Assembly: GCA_002897115.2 (NCBI GenBank)
Contig: BCIH01000005.1
Coordinates: 560,009 to 624,008 of the forward strand
Source: Prototheca cutis
Lineage: Eukaryota; Chlorophyta; Trebouxiophyceae; Chlorellales; Chlorellaceae
DNA length: 64,000 bases
Direction: 5' to 3'
Each line of letters begins with the position of its first letter. Position 1 is the stretch's first letter. Of this stretch, positions 21,242-33,477 are shown piece by piece. The translations under genes and the position numbers were made by a program. The notes beneath the pieces are model-generated. The model searched no databases and had not been told where the DNA came from. It saw only the letters and a list, made by a program, of their open reading frames with translations.

Positions 21242-21845
21242 TACCATGCAGGGCAAAAAATAATGCAACCAGATCAGCCAGCAACAGCGTCACATCACCC
21301 CGGGGGTTGCTGGGCATCACGGATGGCTGTGAATTGTCACACTCTGCAGGGCAATAGGAAGGTGGACCACCTCAATGATGGGCCACCTCTGGGGCTGCTT
21401 TTTTCCTTTCCAGGGAGGGAAGGAGCTCCGGGGGTTCCCACCCCCAGTTGGAAAGACTGTAACCCACCAGGATGGATGGATGGATGTCCATCAGCACTGC
21501 GGCGCTGGAAGCGCTCCAGCCGCTGGCCGGTCTCCCGCAGGTGTTCCACGATGTGCCTCATGTTCAGACACGCCATCAAGTCTCTGTTTCAGAGGAGATG
21601 CTTGCCTTTCGGGGGGCGGCACTCCTTGTTGGTGCAGCGCAGCAGCCCGTGGCACACTACCTCGGGTGTCTGCTCTCTGCACGACCTGCCCTGCTGCCAA
21701 GAAGGAAGGAACCCAACCCATTCTCTGAGCGATGCGGCAAGGGGATGCGGTTCAACAGGCATCTTGTTTGAAAGACATGCCCTTGCTGTGCAGGTGAGAG
21801 TCGACGAATCTCAGAAAGGTGTCGTCATTTTTGCCCTGCACGCTA
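21242..21845 (-). mobile_element. TA-flanked TIR element, copy B (604 bp)
   Basis: Ends are TA-CCATGCAGGGCAAAAA at 21242 and the inverted TGCAGGGCAAAAATGACG-type end at 21845. The orientation is opposite to copy A. An internal TGCAGGGCAATAGG about 105 bp from the left end repeats the terminal motif almost exactly. It lies between LSM6 and the 3' end of Brr2, and interrupts no exon. Confidence 0.85.
21480..21660 (-). pseudogene. Fanzor/TnpB-like C-terminal remnant in copy B
   Basis: In one frame the minus strand reads VCHGLLRCTNKECRPPKG...NRDLMACLNMRHIVEHLRET, keeping both halves of the zinc ribbon in register. The residue before NRD is a stop (TGA where copies A and C have TGG, Trp). This copy therefore keeps the frame that A and C have lost but is broken by a nonsense change. 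Confidence 0.6.
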
Positions 21846-22009
21846 CACTTGGGGGAACCAGGACCCCAAAGGGAGCATCACTCCCTCAAACCCTGAGTTT
21901 TACCTCCACCAACGGCACACTACTACTACTGGGGTCTGACAGGGGCAGCTACATGCGAGATTACATCTGCGAACGCACGTTCATGGACAGGGACTGTGCG
22001 TGGCAGCGC

Positions 22010-25000
22010 TCAGTCCGCTGCCATCGCGTCTTCTTCCTCCTCTGCGGCCTCCTCGCCAGGCAAGACGTTGATGTCGATGTTGAACTCCTGATCACAGCCC
22101 ATATACGAGTCGCACATGAAATAAAGCGTCAGGTTGGCCAGCCCGGGAGTGCTGGGCGCCACAAAGTCCAGCTTCACCCTGGCCTTGCGCTGCAGGAGAA
22201 GGTTGCAAGGAAATGAGTGTGTGCTCTGCTCGTCCTGGGATCGCCATTTCGGGTCATGCTCCACACGAGCACATAGTCACCAAACAAACAAGAAAACAAG
22301 TCATGCCAACGGCACACTTGCGTCACTATATACCTGGAGGACGCTGCGCTTGACGGCAAGCAGGGCATTGGAGGCGGCGTCGCCGACCACCAGCCACCAG
22401 CCCTCCTCCTTCGTCCCCGGGAACCGCGGCGCAATAACAGGCGTCACCTCGCCCTCACCCTCGCGCTCCAGCGACACCACCAGGCTCGCGGGCTCGCCCG
22501 CCCGAATGGCATCCGGCTCTGCCAACTGTATTCGGTTGAGGGGTTGTTCGGAAGGGGTGTGTGGGTGAAGTGCATTAGCCAATCCACCTGGCACACCGCT
22601 TTCCAGACAGTAACCCGCCGCTGCCATCCTTGTCCATCAAACACCTCCCGCCCCCAACCCCTACACACACACAGACTGCGCGGATAAACATACGCCTCTG
22701 ACCTCGAACGAGACGGCAATGTCTGGGTAGCGATTGCACCAGCGGGCAACGTCGGCCAGCTGATTCGGCGGCATGTCCAACAGCTCCCGCCGCTCGTCAT
22801 CCTCCATTTCCATCAAGTCAAACACGTTCTCAATGCCTGTGTGATGTTATGCGTGTCAGGCGGTTGTGGGCGTGACAACTACTGGGGTCCGTTGGTGCTC
22901 CTTGGTCCTCCACCCTACAACGCACAGCTCTGCAGCGCCACAACAGAACAGCGCCTGCCTCCTTGTCCCCCGCCATTTTCTTCCAAAGAAAAGGAAAGAA
23001 TACAAGGAAAAAACCCAGACAACAAAACACACACTTACCCTTCTCAGTGGCGCGCTGGGCCAGTTCCTTGGTAAAGTGGGGCACCTGGAGCAGCGGGGAG
23101 TCACGGTGCCAGGCAGCCTGGGTGAGCATCTGGGACAGTTCCATGGTGGCCAGCGCAGGCGTGAGCCAGCCCGAGGAAGAGAGCACGTCGACCATGGCCT
23201 GCAGCAGGCGCGGCGCACGAGCCACGGCGGCCTTGGCGTCGGAAGAAAGCTCGGCGTTGAGTGGCGCACGGGACATGTGCGCTTGCAAAAGAGCGTCTGT
23301 TTTGGTGTGCGGGTCGGTGTACCGCGGCGCAGCCATGCCCAGCGGGGCGTGCGCCAGCAGGCGCTCGACGGTGAGCTCCTCGCCCGGACGAACCAGCAGA
23401 CCGTCGTACTCGCGCGCGGCCGCCAGGACTTCCAACAGTCCCGCCAGCTTGGTCTTGGCGCCCAGGCTGGCGGCCATGAGCTCGAGCGTGGCGTAGCCCA
23501 CGCTGTAGTGCGCGGCAATCATGCCCAGGTTGAGCGGCTCCAGGTCCAAGCCGCCCTCCACCGCCAGCATGCCCGCGGACTCCAGGTCGGCCAGCACGCG
23601 CTCGACGAGGTCGCTGAGGTGGTCGCTGATGTGGCGGTGTGATGCGCCCGCCATGCCGTAGTAATTCGGATTGGCGCCCAGCCGCCGGTAGTACAGCGTC
23701 CACGTCAGCCAGTCCACCGCGTCCTGCTTGCTGGCCACGCTCCTGGCCACGACTTCGGCGCACAGCGCGTCGTGCAGCGCGGCGTCCAGGTGCGACTCCA
23801 CGGGCAGCGGCTCGAACAGCAGCTTTTTGTAATACTCCTTTCTCGACCCCGCACACATCAGCAGCGCCGTTGCAGAGGTATTGGGCGTAGTGGATTTGTT
23901 CCCACCAGCAGCACCGCCACTCTCATCTGCTTTGCCGAGCATGTGGAGAACATCAGCAACGGCATAGTCGCGTGCCCCCTGGCCCGAGGCGTCGTAGGCC
24001 TGCGTGCCCTGGACGATGACTAGTCCAGCGCACGCGGGCAGCCCCCAGGCCGTGTCGGCCGACGCGACCAGGACGTGGGCGGCGCGCGAGGCAAACAGCG
24101 CCAGCGCCGTCGAGCGGTCGGTGTCGTCCTGACCCTCGCAGACGAATGCGATGCCATGGAGGAGGGCATGGCGCAGGGCCTCGTCCGAGACGCGCTCCGC
24201 GTACCGCAGCACTGCGTCCTCGGAGCCCAGGCGGTACCGCGCAGGGTCGCCGTCGGCGGCCGCCCCCGCCAAAAGGTCCAGCGCTGTGGCTCGGGCGTGG
24301 CGGCGCGTGGGGACAAACACGATGGCCTGAGTGTTGCCGCCCGCAGGCGCATACCGCTCGATGGCTGCGCGCGTGGGGCGAGCCATGGCCGCGATCCTCG
24401 ATTCCAGGGTCGCGCCGTCGAAGCCCTGTACGTGCACCTGCAGCGGGACGGGCCGCACGCCGGGGCCAAAGGCAAACAGGCTTCCGGATTTGACGCCCAG
24501 CCACGCACCCACGTCACGAGCGTCGGCCATCGGGGCCGCCAAGCCCACGATACGTGCTGGGGTGGTCACCATGCTGCCGATGTAGCGCAGTCTTGAAGCC
24601 ACGACCTCCATCGCGGGGCCGTGCTCACCTGCAAGCAGGTGCAACTCGTCCAGAATTGCCAGCGAAATGGCCTGCACGGCCTTGCGCTGGCGCCAGCGCC
24701 GCGACAGCGCGTCAAAGTGCTCCGGTGTTGCGAGGATGATGTTGCTGCGCTCCAGCGTCCGCAGATCGGCCGCTGCGTCGCCACGCAGCCGCGACACGGT
24801 GAGGCCCAGTGCCTGACCGAACGTCTTCTTCCAGTCGGCCAGCCGCTGCTCCACCAGCGCCTCCAGTGGCGCAATGTAGACGCACCTAGCCGCGGGCGGC
24901 GGCGCACCATCCGCAGTGCTGCGCTCGGCCGAAACTCGAGCCTTTTCGACCATTCGAAACACGGCCAGCTCGGCGCACAGCGTCTTGCCCGACCCCGCAG

Positions 25001-28000
25001 GGGCACAGAGCAGGACGTTGTCGTCGCTCTCGTACAACGCATGGAACGCCTGCGTCTGGACGGGGTTGAGATGGGCGCCGGCACCACCACACAGCGCTTC
25101 GAACGCGGCGTTGCGCAGCGCGGTGACGGGCAACGGCGCGAGGTCCAGCAGCTCCGTCGGTGGGGGAAATTTCTCCGGGAGAATCAGGTGGCGGAAACTG
25201 ATGGGCAGCACCGCCTCACAGCCCAGCCAGGTGTCGGAGATGAGCCGGATGAAGTAGTTCGGGGGCAGGGGCTCGGAGATGGGCAGCGTGAACGTCAGCG
25301 TGTGGTCTTCGTCTGCCACGGCGCGCTTGAGCACAAAGGGTTCGTGGTGCAGGATGACCTCGCCGTCCCCATCTTCGACGAGCACCAGCGCTTGCTGCGC
25401 TGCGCCGTGAATGGCCTCGTCCCACTGGAAATCGGGAGTGATGGTCAGGTCGACGCGCAGCAGGGACCTGCTCAGCGGGCTGACTTGCGCCGCGAGTTCG
25501 AACCGTGGGAACTGGTGGATCAGCTTGTGCACGGCCTTGCCGGCCTTTGGAAGACGCAGCAGCTCGCCGATCTCGCCGCTGGACAGGTCGTACCAGCGCT
25601 CCCAGGGCAGCTCCTTGCGCTCCACGCGGCGCAGGACATCCGCAGGCACGCCGCGGAACTGGCGCAAGGGGGTCTGACTCGCCCACGCCCGCGCCGCGAC
25701 GCTCTTGGTCAGCGCCAGCGCGCGCTGCGCCAGCGCCGACCACCCCTGCCGAAGACAGACCTCGAACAGGCAGCGCAGCAGGCGCCCCGCGCTGCCCACG
25801 ACCTGCACCATGTCGGCTGACAGGGCCAGGCCTTCCAGGGCCAGGTGGCTGATGTGGGCCTGGAGCAGGGCATTCACCTTTGCCGCAGGGTCATCCACGG
25901 TCTCCTTGATGGGGATGGGCACGCGGTCGAGCAGGCGGGCCAGCTCCACCTTTTCCTCCGCACGCACAACCATGTACCGAAACTCGCCCGCCGCCGCAAA
26001 CAGCCGCAGCAGCTCAATCTCCGTCATGCTCGGCCGCAGCCGCTCCTTAAACGTCGCGATGGTTGCGCTCGAAACGTAATACCGCGCGGCGATGCGGCCC
26101 AGTTCCGTGGCCTGCAGCGCGCCCGTTCGGCGGTCGTACTTGACCAGGCCCTGCCGATCCAGTGCCGTTGCGGCAGTATGCGCCAGGTCCAGCCGCCGCT
26201 CCTGTTTGTTGCCGTCATGGTGTGGTTTGCGGAAAGCGTTGCGGACATGTACAAGTCGGAGGCTTGCCCGCGATGGAGACATGCCTTCACAGATACCAAA
26301 TACCCCTACACACCCCTGTCCCCCCCAAAGCCCACATACCATGAGGTCTGGGTCGGTGGCTTGAGCGTCAAGGGGCACGCCGTAGAGTGCCGGGGAGCAC
26401 ATCATGCGGACGTACAGATACGTGTACCCCAGCCACGTGGCGGCGTCGTTGAGGCTGGCGACCGTGCCAAGTACGATTTCTGCGTTCAGGTTGTCCGGGA
26501 TGGTCCCGACAAACTGTGATTCGACGGGCAACTGGGAGTTGAACAACGTGAGGTAAAACTGGAGCTGCTGCTGGCCCGTGATGATGATGCCCTCGCCAAA
26601 GGTATCATACTGTGGCCGCCCCGCCCGGCCAAACATCTGGCCTACGTCCAGCGGGGACAGCTCGACCCACGCGCCGCGGGCCGGGTTGTACACCTGCGTG
26701 CCCTTGATGATCACCGTGTGCGCGGGCAGGTTGACGCCCCAGGCCAGCGTCGCTGTGGAAACCAGGACCTGGATGTGACCATCCGCAAAAAGGTCCTCCA
26801 CCAGCGTGCGGTCGCCGCGGGTCATGCCCGCGTGGTGGATGCCCAGACCGTAGGGAAGCAGCTCCCGCAGCTCGGCGTTGGCCGCGCTGGCCGCCTCGGC
26901 CTGCAGGATTTCCCTCGACGCGGAGTCGTCACGCAACAGCTTGGCCAGTGTGTCGGCACGCAGGGCTTCGGATTTAACATACGCGGCCGTCTTGGCGGTT
27001 TCCTTGCGGCTGTGCACAAAGATGAGCACCTGGTGCTTGCCTGCGGCCTCCATGACCTTGGTGAAACAAATCTCGTTCATGGCCTGCAGCCGCTGGAGCG
27101 GTTTCTTCACCGTCACGCCAATGTACTGCTGCGCCAGCGGGCACGGCCGGTACTCGTTGCCAAAATGGAACAAGCCCTTGTTCGCGTCGACACGAAGCAG
27201 CGCCGCAACGTCCTCGTAGTTTGGCAGCGTGGCAGACAAACCCAGCAACCGGGTCTGGGCCTGGGAGCTCTCCACGCCACGCAGGGTCCGTGCCACGATG
27301 GCTTCCAGCACGGGCCCACGCTCATCATGGAGCAGGTGGATCTCGTCGATAATGACGAGGCGAACGAGATTGACATAAGACCGCTCGGCGCCGTTGCGCG
27401 TCACGACGTCCCACTTTTCGGGTGTGACCACAATTAATTGCGCTTCGGCGATTTCCGCACCTGTGAGGTTCACGTCCCCTGTCAGCTCGCGCACGCCGAT
27501 GCCGTAGGGCTGCAGCCGTTTCGAAAAGTTGCCCACCATCTCGGCCACCAGAGCCTTCATGGGCGCGACGTAAATCATCTTGAACGCCGCGGTGTCGATG
27601 CTGCCGTCAGCGCGGCGGTGCAGCCCAATCTCGTGCAGCATGGACAGCATCGCCACGTTGGTCTTGCCCGCGCCCGTTGGGGCGCAGACCAGCATGTTCT
27701 CGCCAGAAAACAGCGCTGTCTCGTACACTCGCGACTGCACGCGGTTGAGCGACTTCATGCCCCTGAAACCGTCGCGTGCCCACTCGGGCAGTGCCGCAAT
27801 TTCCACCAGCCGCTCGCCGTCCGCAAACGCAGGGGCCTCGGGGGCCGGGACGTGCACCTCCTCGTATCCCTTGTGCGCCGTGCGGAACGACCCCGGCGGC
27901 AGCGAAGCGGACTTGCGCGAGTTGAAATGCGAGCCGCCGGCGAATGCGAGCGCCTCCAGGTCCAGCGCGTGACGCTGCTGTTGCTGTTGTTGTGAGGCGG

Positions 28001-29799
28001 CCTTGTCGCGCACCGTGCCACCGTCGGCATCGGCATCGGCGTCTGCATCACCCCCATCAGCCCCATCCCGAAGCTTTCGAGCCTCTTCGCGGATGCCGCG
28101 CTCGAGGGCTTCCTGGCGCTCACGGGCCGTGGACCTCGTGGCGCGCAGCGCGCGGAGCACGGCGGCGGGCCCGTCGCCGGCGGACTCCATCTCGGCTTCC
28201 AGCGCCGCGCGCTGCGCGGGGTCCTCGGTGCGTCGCAGCCGCGTGCACCACACGATGGCCTCGCGATTGCGCAGCAGCTCCTTGATCTCCGCAAACGCGT
28301 CGAATCCCAACAGTTGTACCGCGCGGTTCTCCGCCTCGCGTGGCTCAGTCGCCGCCAGCGCGACGAGGAGCTGTTCGGCGATGTGCTGCGCTGCCTGCGG
28401 CTCCAGTGCCGGCAGCGTCCGCGCGACGCGGCGCTGCAGCCAGTACGCATCAATCTCCTGCACGGGCACGCTCCACCGCTCACCATCGTCCGCGCCAGCC
28501 TCGACGTCCGCGCCCCCCCCACCCGCACGCACTGCGCCTTCGCCAGTGCGGCGGGCACCTCTGGCATCTGCCTCTGCCGCTCCCTCGTTTTCCTCATCTT
28601 CGTCTTCATCCTCCTCCCCGGCCTCTTCATCCATCAACTCCTCGCCGTCGCCGTCTTCGTCGTCCTCGTCCTCGAATTCGACGGCCACGCCTTCTTCCTC
28701 GAGCACGACGTCATCTCCCGTGCCGGCCACCGTCAGCTCGGCCTCGGGCACCCAGTCGTTCATGCGCTTGCCCAGTTCCACCAGCTGCGCATACCGCTCG
28801 TCGGGGATGGCACTGTCCAGCAACAGCCCAATCTCCTTTTGCCGATCCGGATCCTGTGCCACGGAGAAGAAGGGGTTGTTTTGGGGGGGGGTATCTTGTG
28901 GCGCATGTGGCGGTGTGTGCGTCTATCTGTTTGTGCATGTGTGTCCGTGCATGTCCATCCGACCACCACCAATCAGCAAAACCCCCACCCCACCACTGGC
29001 ACAATCACGACCAACCACGGCGCACCCGCATGCGGTCGTTCTTGAGCACGGCGAGAATTTCATCGGCCGCCCCCGCCAGCACGCCTTCTTCTTGCCCGCC
29101 CAGGGCATCGACGATGTACGAGAGCAGTGCAGCGTACGCCGCACGAGAGCCCTCGGTCCGCGGGCGGTACAGGCCCGTGGTGCCTACGTCCATCACGCTC
29201 ACCGCGGCCGCCGACCGGCCGCGCTTGGCAACCCCGGTCTGGTCGTCGCCGCCCGCAGCGCGCTTGGCCTTGCGCTCCACCAGGGCCTCGGAGCCCGCAC
29301 GCTGCGCGCGGTCGCCCATGCGCCCGGGCATCTTGCCCCACAGCGACCCCGCCGTGCCATCAGGCTCTGCCGCGCCCGACGTCCGCTGCTCCGCGGTCAA
29401 CACCAAGTTCGAGTTCTGTATGTGGACGCAGGGGGATTGTAGAGGAGGGATAATCATCGGGGGCGCGTGCGGCAGGCAATGCATGACGTGCCTCAGTCTC
29501 AGCCAACCGTGCCACCGCACGCTGGTGGCCACCGGCTGGGCTCAGCTGGCCCCAGCAGCCACGGAAAACCTATTCCGCGCATGGCATCATGCACAATACC
29601 GGCACAGTGCACCATCTAACCCCATCAGCCCCGCCAGGATCCTTGGCCCGGGCCTGCCAGCCTGGACCATCACCTGGCCCGACGCGCTAGGCCTCACGCA
29701 AGACGCTGGGCCCAACCGCCACATCCCACGTACCGCTTGATAATCATACTGCTTGAACCGCGCGAAATCCTCCGCGCGAACACGGTCCTGGCCCGCCAT
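22010..29799 (-). CDS. BRR2: Spliceosomal U5 helicase Brr2 (SNRNP200)
   Basis: Seven exons (29734-29799, 29026-29415, 26340-28853, 23039-26201, 22703-22836, 22334-22525, 22010-22189) sum to 6639 nt or 2212 residues, close to other Brr2 proteins. The N-terminus has [16 protein letters not shown] and LKNDRMR, typical of the family, and an acidic low-complexity region. Cassette 1 has [31 protein letters not shown] and GRAGRPQYD. Cassette 2 has [13 protein letters not shown] and LDELHLL, but LAAPM replaces SAT, and the motif VI region is degenerate, as expected for the regulatory cassette. Two Sec63-type regions follow the cassettes, and the C-terminus is [20 protein letters not shown]. Brr2 unwinds U4/U6 in the nucleus. 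The intron 26202-26339 is 138 nt, in frame and stop-free. Confidence 0.95.
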
Positions 29800-31151
29800 G
29801 GGCGCGGACTCCTCCGGGCGAGCCTCGGTGCAAGGCCTACCTTCCCTCTCACAACCGCATTCTCTNGCGGAAGTGTCTCAAAGACAATTCCGAACGTGTG
29901 CTTCAACGATTCCTTATGCAATATCTTTTTTCGGTAGCCATCACGCGTACGATAGGCTCAGGAAACATGCTGCGACGACATTTCCTCACAGACAGGCCGG
30001 CCGATCGGTGGACCCACTCCTGGAGAGATGCCGGGCCTCCACACAGGGTGATCTCCATAAGGGTGAAAACAGCGCGCTGCTCTACCAGGCAAACATAGCC
30101 AAGAATAATATTCGTTCATTTGATACGTAAATAAACACATGTCAGCATAGTAAATAGAAGCTAGCCCGCTGGAAAACCGATCCGTGGACTGGTCCCCGAA
30201 AACACATATCGAATGGCCCAGCATGGGATGGTATCCCACGGTGACAAGGCTGAGAGCAGCACCCATTTGGGGCTGGGAGCGGGAAAACCTTTCCTTATGG
30301 CAATGGCAGCAATACGTACCAGCCAATTTTGCCCACCTATGGTGGGCGAAGTGTTAGCAGAGCTTGTGGGCGTATTGCAGGGACACACATCAGAGCGCAT
30401 GACATCATTGTCTCTCGAGGTGTGTTGCCATGGTGCCCACGACATGCAGGTGCAGGTGAATCGCCTCCACCACGGATGACACTTGGCGGACCAGCCCCTT
30501 GCGGGGCCAAATCATTTGTCGCCATTGACAGTAGCAGCCCCAGAGTCCTCGACATGAAAATGTGGCAAATAATTCTGCGTCCATGCGGACATTTCATTCC
30601 TCGTTTGGGCATTTCCAGGATCCAAGGAACAGTTGGTAGCTGTGCTGCACACACCCTGTCCAGGCCCACATCGTTCCATCCTTACAGGAGGAGCAAGACG
30701 CACGAGGCAAGACAGCCTACTCATCGCTGGAAGCAAGGTTGCTCGGATGGCAACTCGCGATGGAATAGGTCCCCAATGCCATGCAGCACTCCTGACCGGC
30801 CAACCGCCAAGCAAGGCCTGATTGCAGCGGTTGCCAGACCAGAGGCGGTGCGCAACGGAAGGGTGCGGTGACAGCACCTCAGGAACGATTGCCTTGTTGG
30901 GTTCCGGCTACTTGAGACGAGGGAGGACCTGCTGGCAGCAGCAGGCCTGCAGCATGCTTGGCAGGGCCACCTGCCCTCTGAAACCATCGAAACCAAGAAT
31001 ACTCGTATGGCGGGCCCAGGGCCCAGACGTCCATTTCCAAGGACATCCATTTGGTACGCTTGGCGGCCATCCGATGGTTCACGTTCATCTGCTGCCGGCG
31101 CCATAGCACGCCTCACGACAAGCATTGCACTTGCGGCCGCTGCGCCATGCA
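29800..31151. other. Intergenic, 1.35 kb, no gene supported
   Basis: The left part is the upstream region of Brr2; the right part is the 3' flank of the glycosyltransferase-like gene. An 88-codon frame at 30213-30479 (+) and overlapping minus-strand frames have no recognisable domain or splice pattern. There is one ambiguous base at 29866. Confidence 0.4.
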
Positions 31152-31253
31152 TTACGCCTGCTGCCGTCGCCCAAGCACATCGTAGCACTGCGCAGCAAAC
31201 ATGGGGCTAGAGTGGCGTTTTGTGGGGGCTCGATTGGCATGCGTTTTACGTTG

Positions 31254-31284
<31 letters not shown>

Positions 31285-31589
31285 GCTGTTCGAACCCCCT
31301 CCCCTTTTTTCCTTCAACAGCCCCACATACAGCAACTGACCCCATGCCAATTCGAAAGGGGCCTTGCCTTGTCAACGTGATGATCAAGCTGTGCCTCGGG
31401 GCTGACGGCGTACCGGTACATCGGCTCGTCAAAGCTACCATCCGTGCTGGATCGGCCCAGTGCCTGCAGGGGTTTGAGGGTTTGGGTCTTCAGGGTTTGG
31501 TATGAATCCACCCCAGGCATGACATGCCCCGCAAAGCATGCTGTGTCCATGGGCAACTACGGTGGGTGCACTGCAGACATCACGCTGCC

Positions 31590-31643
<54 letters not shown>

Positions 31644-31645
31644 AC

Positions 31646-31677
<32 letters not shown>

Positions 31678-33477
31678 ACCCACCCACACACACACACGCA
31701 CACAGAGATACATGCATACCTGCGCCTCTGCCCACTCCATGTACTTGTCGATAAAGGGTTCGCCGACGTGCCAGGAGGCCTTGATAAACACCGTCTCAAA
31801 GGGGTGCATGGAGATGCCGTCATACGTCCCGTGACGGCTGGGGTGAACATTGTTATTGCAGTTCCAGTTCTTGGGGTCACGCCAGTCCACCTGTGAATCG
31901 ATTGATCGATATGCAGGTGGGAGATGCACCGCAGGGTTTCCGGGCTGCACGTGCATGCTGGTGCCCATGCCAAACCAGCAGCATGTTGCACAACCCCAGG
32001 GCTTTGCAGGAGGTGGGCTGCAGCATGGAGACGAGATGTGAACGCGAAACTTCCAGCCGGCGTCGAGCTGCCAACCATGAACTGCCACGGCACTGGCCTT
32101 TGCCTCGGTCCACGCAGGCTCCCCAGTCCCCCTGCCCACATCCACAGCACCCCAAAGTTCCGACCGCCAACTGCCGACTCACGTTCTTGTACTTGGCCAT
32201 GAGTGTGTCGATGGTGTAGCCGTGCTTGCTCATGGCTGCGGTGATGCCGTACTCGCCTTTGACCACGACTCCGTCCTTGCAGAGCTTGCACTCCCGGACT
32301 TCAAACACGCCCTCCTGCACCAGCGCCGCCAGGCCCGCGGCGTCGACGGCGGCTGCCCAGCTCTCCAGCTTGGGCCCGTAGCCTCCCAGGTCCACACGCG
32401 GCAGGCAGACGAGCGAGGAGCTCACGGCGTGGACGTCGCCCCGCAGACGAGACGTATACGCGCGTGGCCACCGCCACCCGGCCGGCATGTACGCCGGCAC
32501 AAACGGCCCACGGACCGAGGAGTTGAGCAGGATAAAGTACGAATACCGGGACATCCGCCGCCGCGCCTGCAGGTACCCCAGCGTCGCGTTGTGAGCGGCA
32601 AAGTCCATGCCCTCATTCTCCGACCGCAGCAGCAGCGCCAGTGCGCCAGAGTCCGCCGCGTCCACCGAGACATGGGACACACCGAAGAAGGAGCCGTCGT
32701 AGGGCCTGCGAGTTTCGGGCCAGAGTGTGTGTGTGTGTGGGGGGGGGTCCACAGGATGTGCGCTTAGACAGGCAAGAGCATCCGCTGCTCGGTCGTCCCG
32801 CCATGCTGCCTGTGGTGACCCAGCCCATGCCAATCGAATAAGGCCCCCCAAATCCCTCGAAACCTGCTCGAACAAACCAACCAAGCTCACCGTAGAGAGG
32901 GCGTGAGTCGGGCGCAAGGTGTGCACGCGTCACCACTCTGAACCACGACAAAGTCCATGCCCTCTGGCTGCTCCAGCTTGTTGTCTACGCCCATGGCAAC
33001 GGTGATGAAGAACTCAAAGTTCCTCCTCTGCGGGCATGTGGGAAGCAGAGATGCAAGGCGGTCGGGGACACCCTCCCCGGGCACGACCGTGCTTTTAAAC
33101 TGTCCCACAACTGCACGCCCGTCCAAGATCATCGCCACCAGGCCACGCAGGGCCGGGACGCCCTTCACACCCTGCGCCATGCCATTGGCTCGCACCTGAA
33201 TATCGTCCTTCTCAAAGTAGGAGTAGGATACCAGCACGGCGTGCGAGCCCATGTGCGGCAGCGACTGGAACACGCTGCCGCCCGGGGAATTGGTAGCCTT
33301 CACGATGAGAAGCACGCCCAGACACAGGGCGGCTACTAGGATCCATGGCAGAATTTTGCTGCTGTTCCATTTCGACCGGCCGCCCGAGGCGGCCATGAGC
33401 CCGGTCCCTCGGAGCATGGTGGTCCTAGATCGCCCCTTGCTCCCCAGTCTGGGCGACACAGAGATGGAGTGAAACAT
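31152..33477 (-). CDS. Type II membrane protein, glycosyltransferase-like (RgpF-like motifs)
   Basis: Five exons (32891-33477, 32183-32705, 31720-31890, 31368-31463, 31152-31187) sum to 1413 nt or 470 residues. A cytosolic basic N-terminus precedes one membrane anchor (ILPWILVAALCLGVLLIV, about 43-60), giving Golgi/ER type II topology. The lumenal part has NEGMDFAAHNATL, YFILLNSSVRGPFVP, SSLVCLPRVDLGG, GEYGITAAMSKHGY and a strongly conserved-looking NCNNNVHPSRHGTYDG followed by HPFETVFIKASWHVGEP. The first group resembles rhamnan-synthesis-type glycosyltransferases. Intron 4 is GC-AG in my model (AAG/gcaagg). An alternative last exon in another frame would end at 31085. Donor sugar and acceptor are unknown. 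Confidence 0.75.
31252..31285. repeat. (GT)n-Gn tract in intron
   Basis: On the coding (minus) strand this is poly-C then CA repeats, upstream of the last acceptor at 31188. Confidence 0.9.
31589..31703. repeat. Long poly-C tract with CCCA/CA tail, in intron
   Basis: About 85 nearly uninterrupted C, then CCCA and CA units. On the coding strand the order is donor, GT repeats, GGGT, poly-G. Its true length is uncertain because such tracts are hard to sequence. Confidence 0.9.
32723..32748. repeat. (GT)n-Gn tract in intron
   Basis: On the coding strand it reads poly-C then CA, ending about 18 nt before the acceptor at 32706. Confidence 0.9.

Noticed and set aside
24621..25820. 399-codon plus-strand frame
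   Set aside because: Antisense shadow of the Brr2 main exon; no domain and no splice sites.
30213..30479. 88-codon plus-strand frame starting MAQHGMVSHG
   Set aside because: Starts and stops cleanly, but no domain, splice or neighbour supports it; left as intergenic.
31561..31720. Poly-Pro or poly-Gly 'proteins' over the C tract
   Set aside because: Low-complexity intron sequence translated in any frame; not coding.
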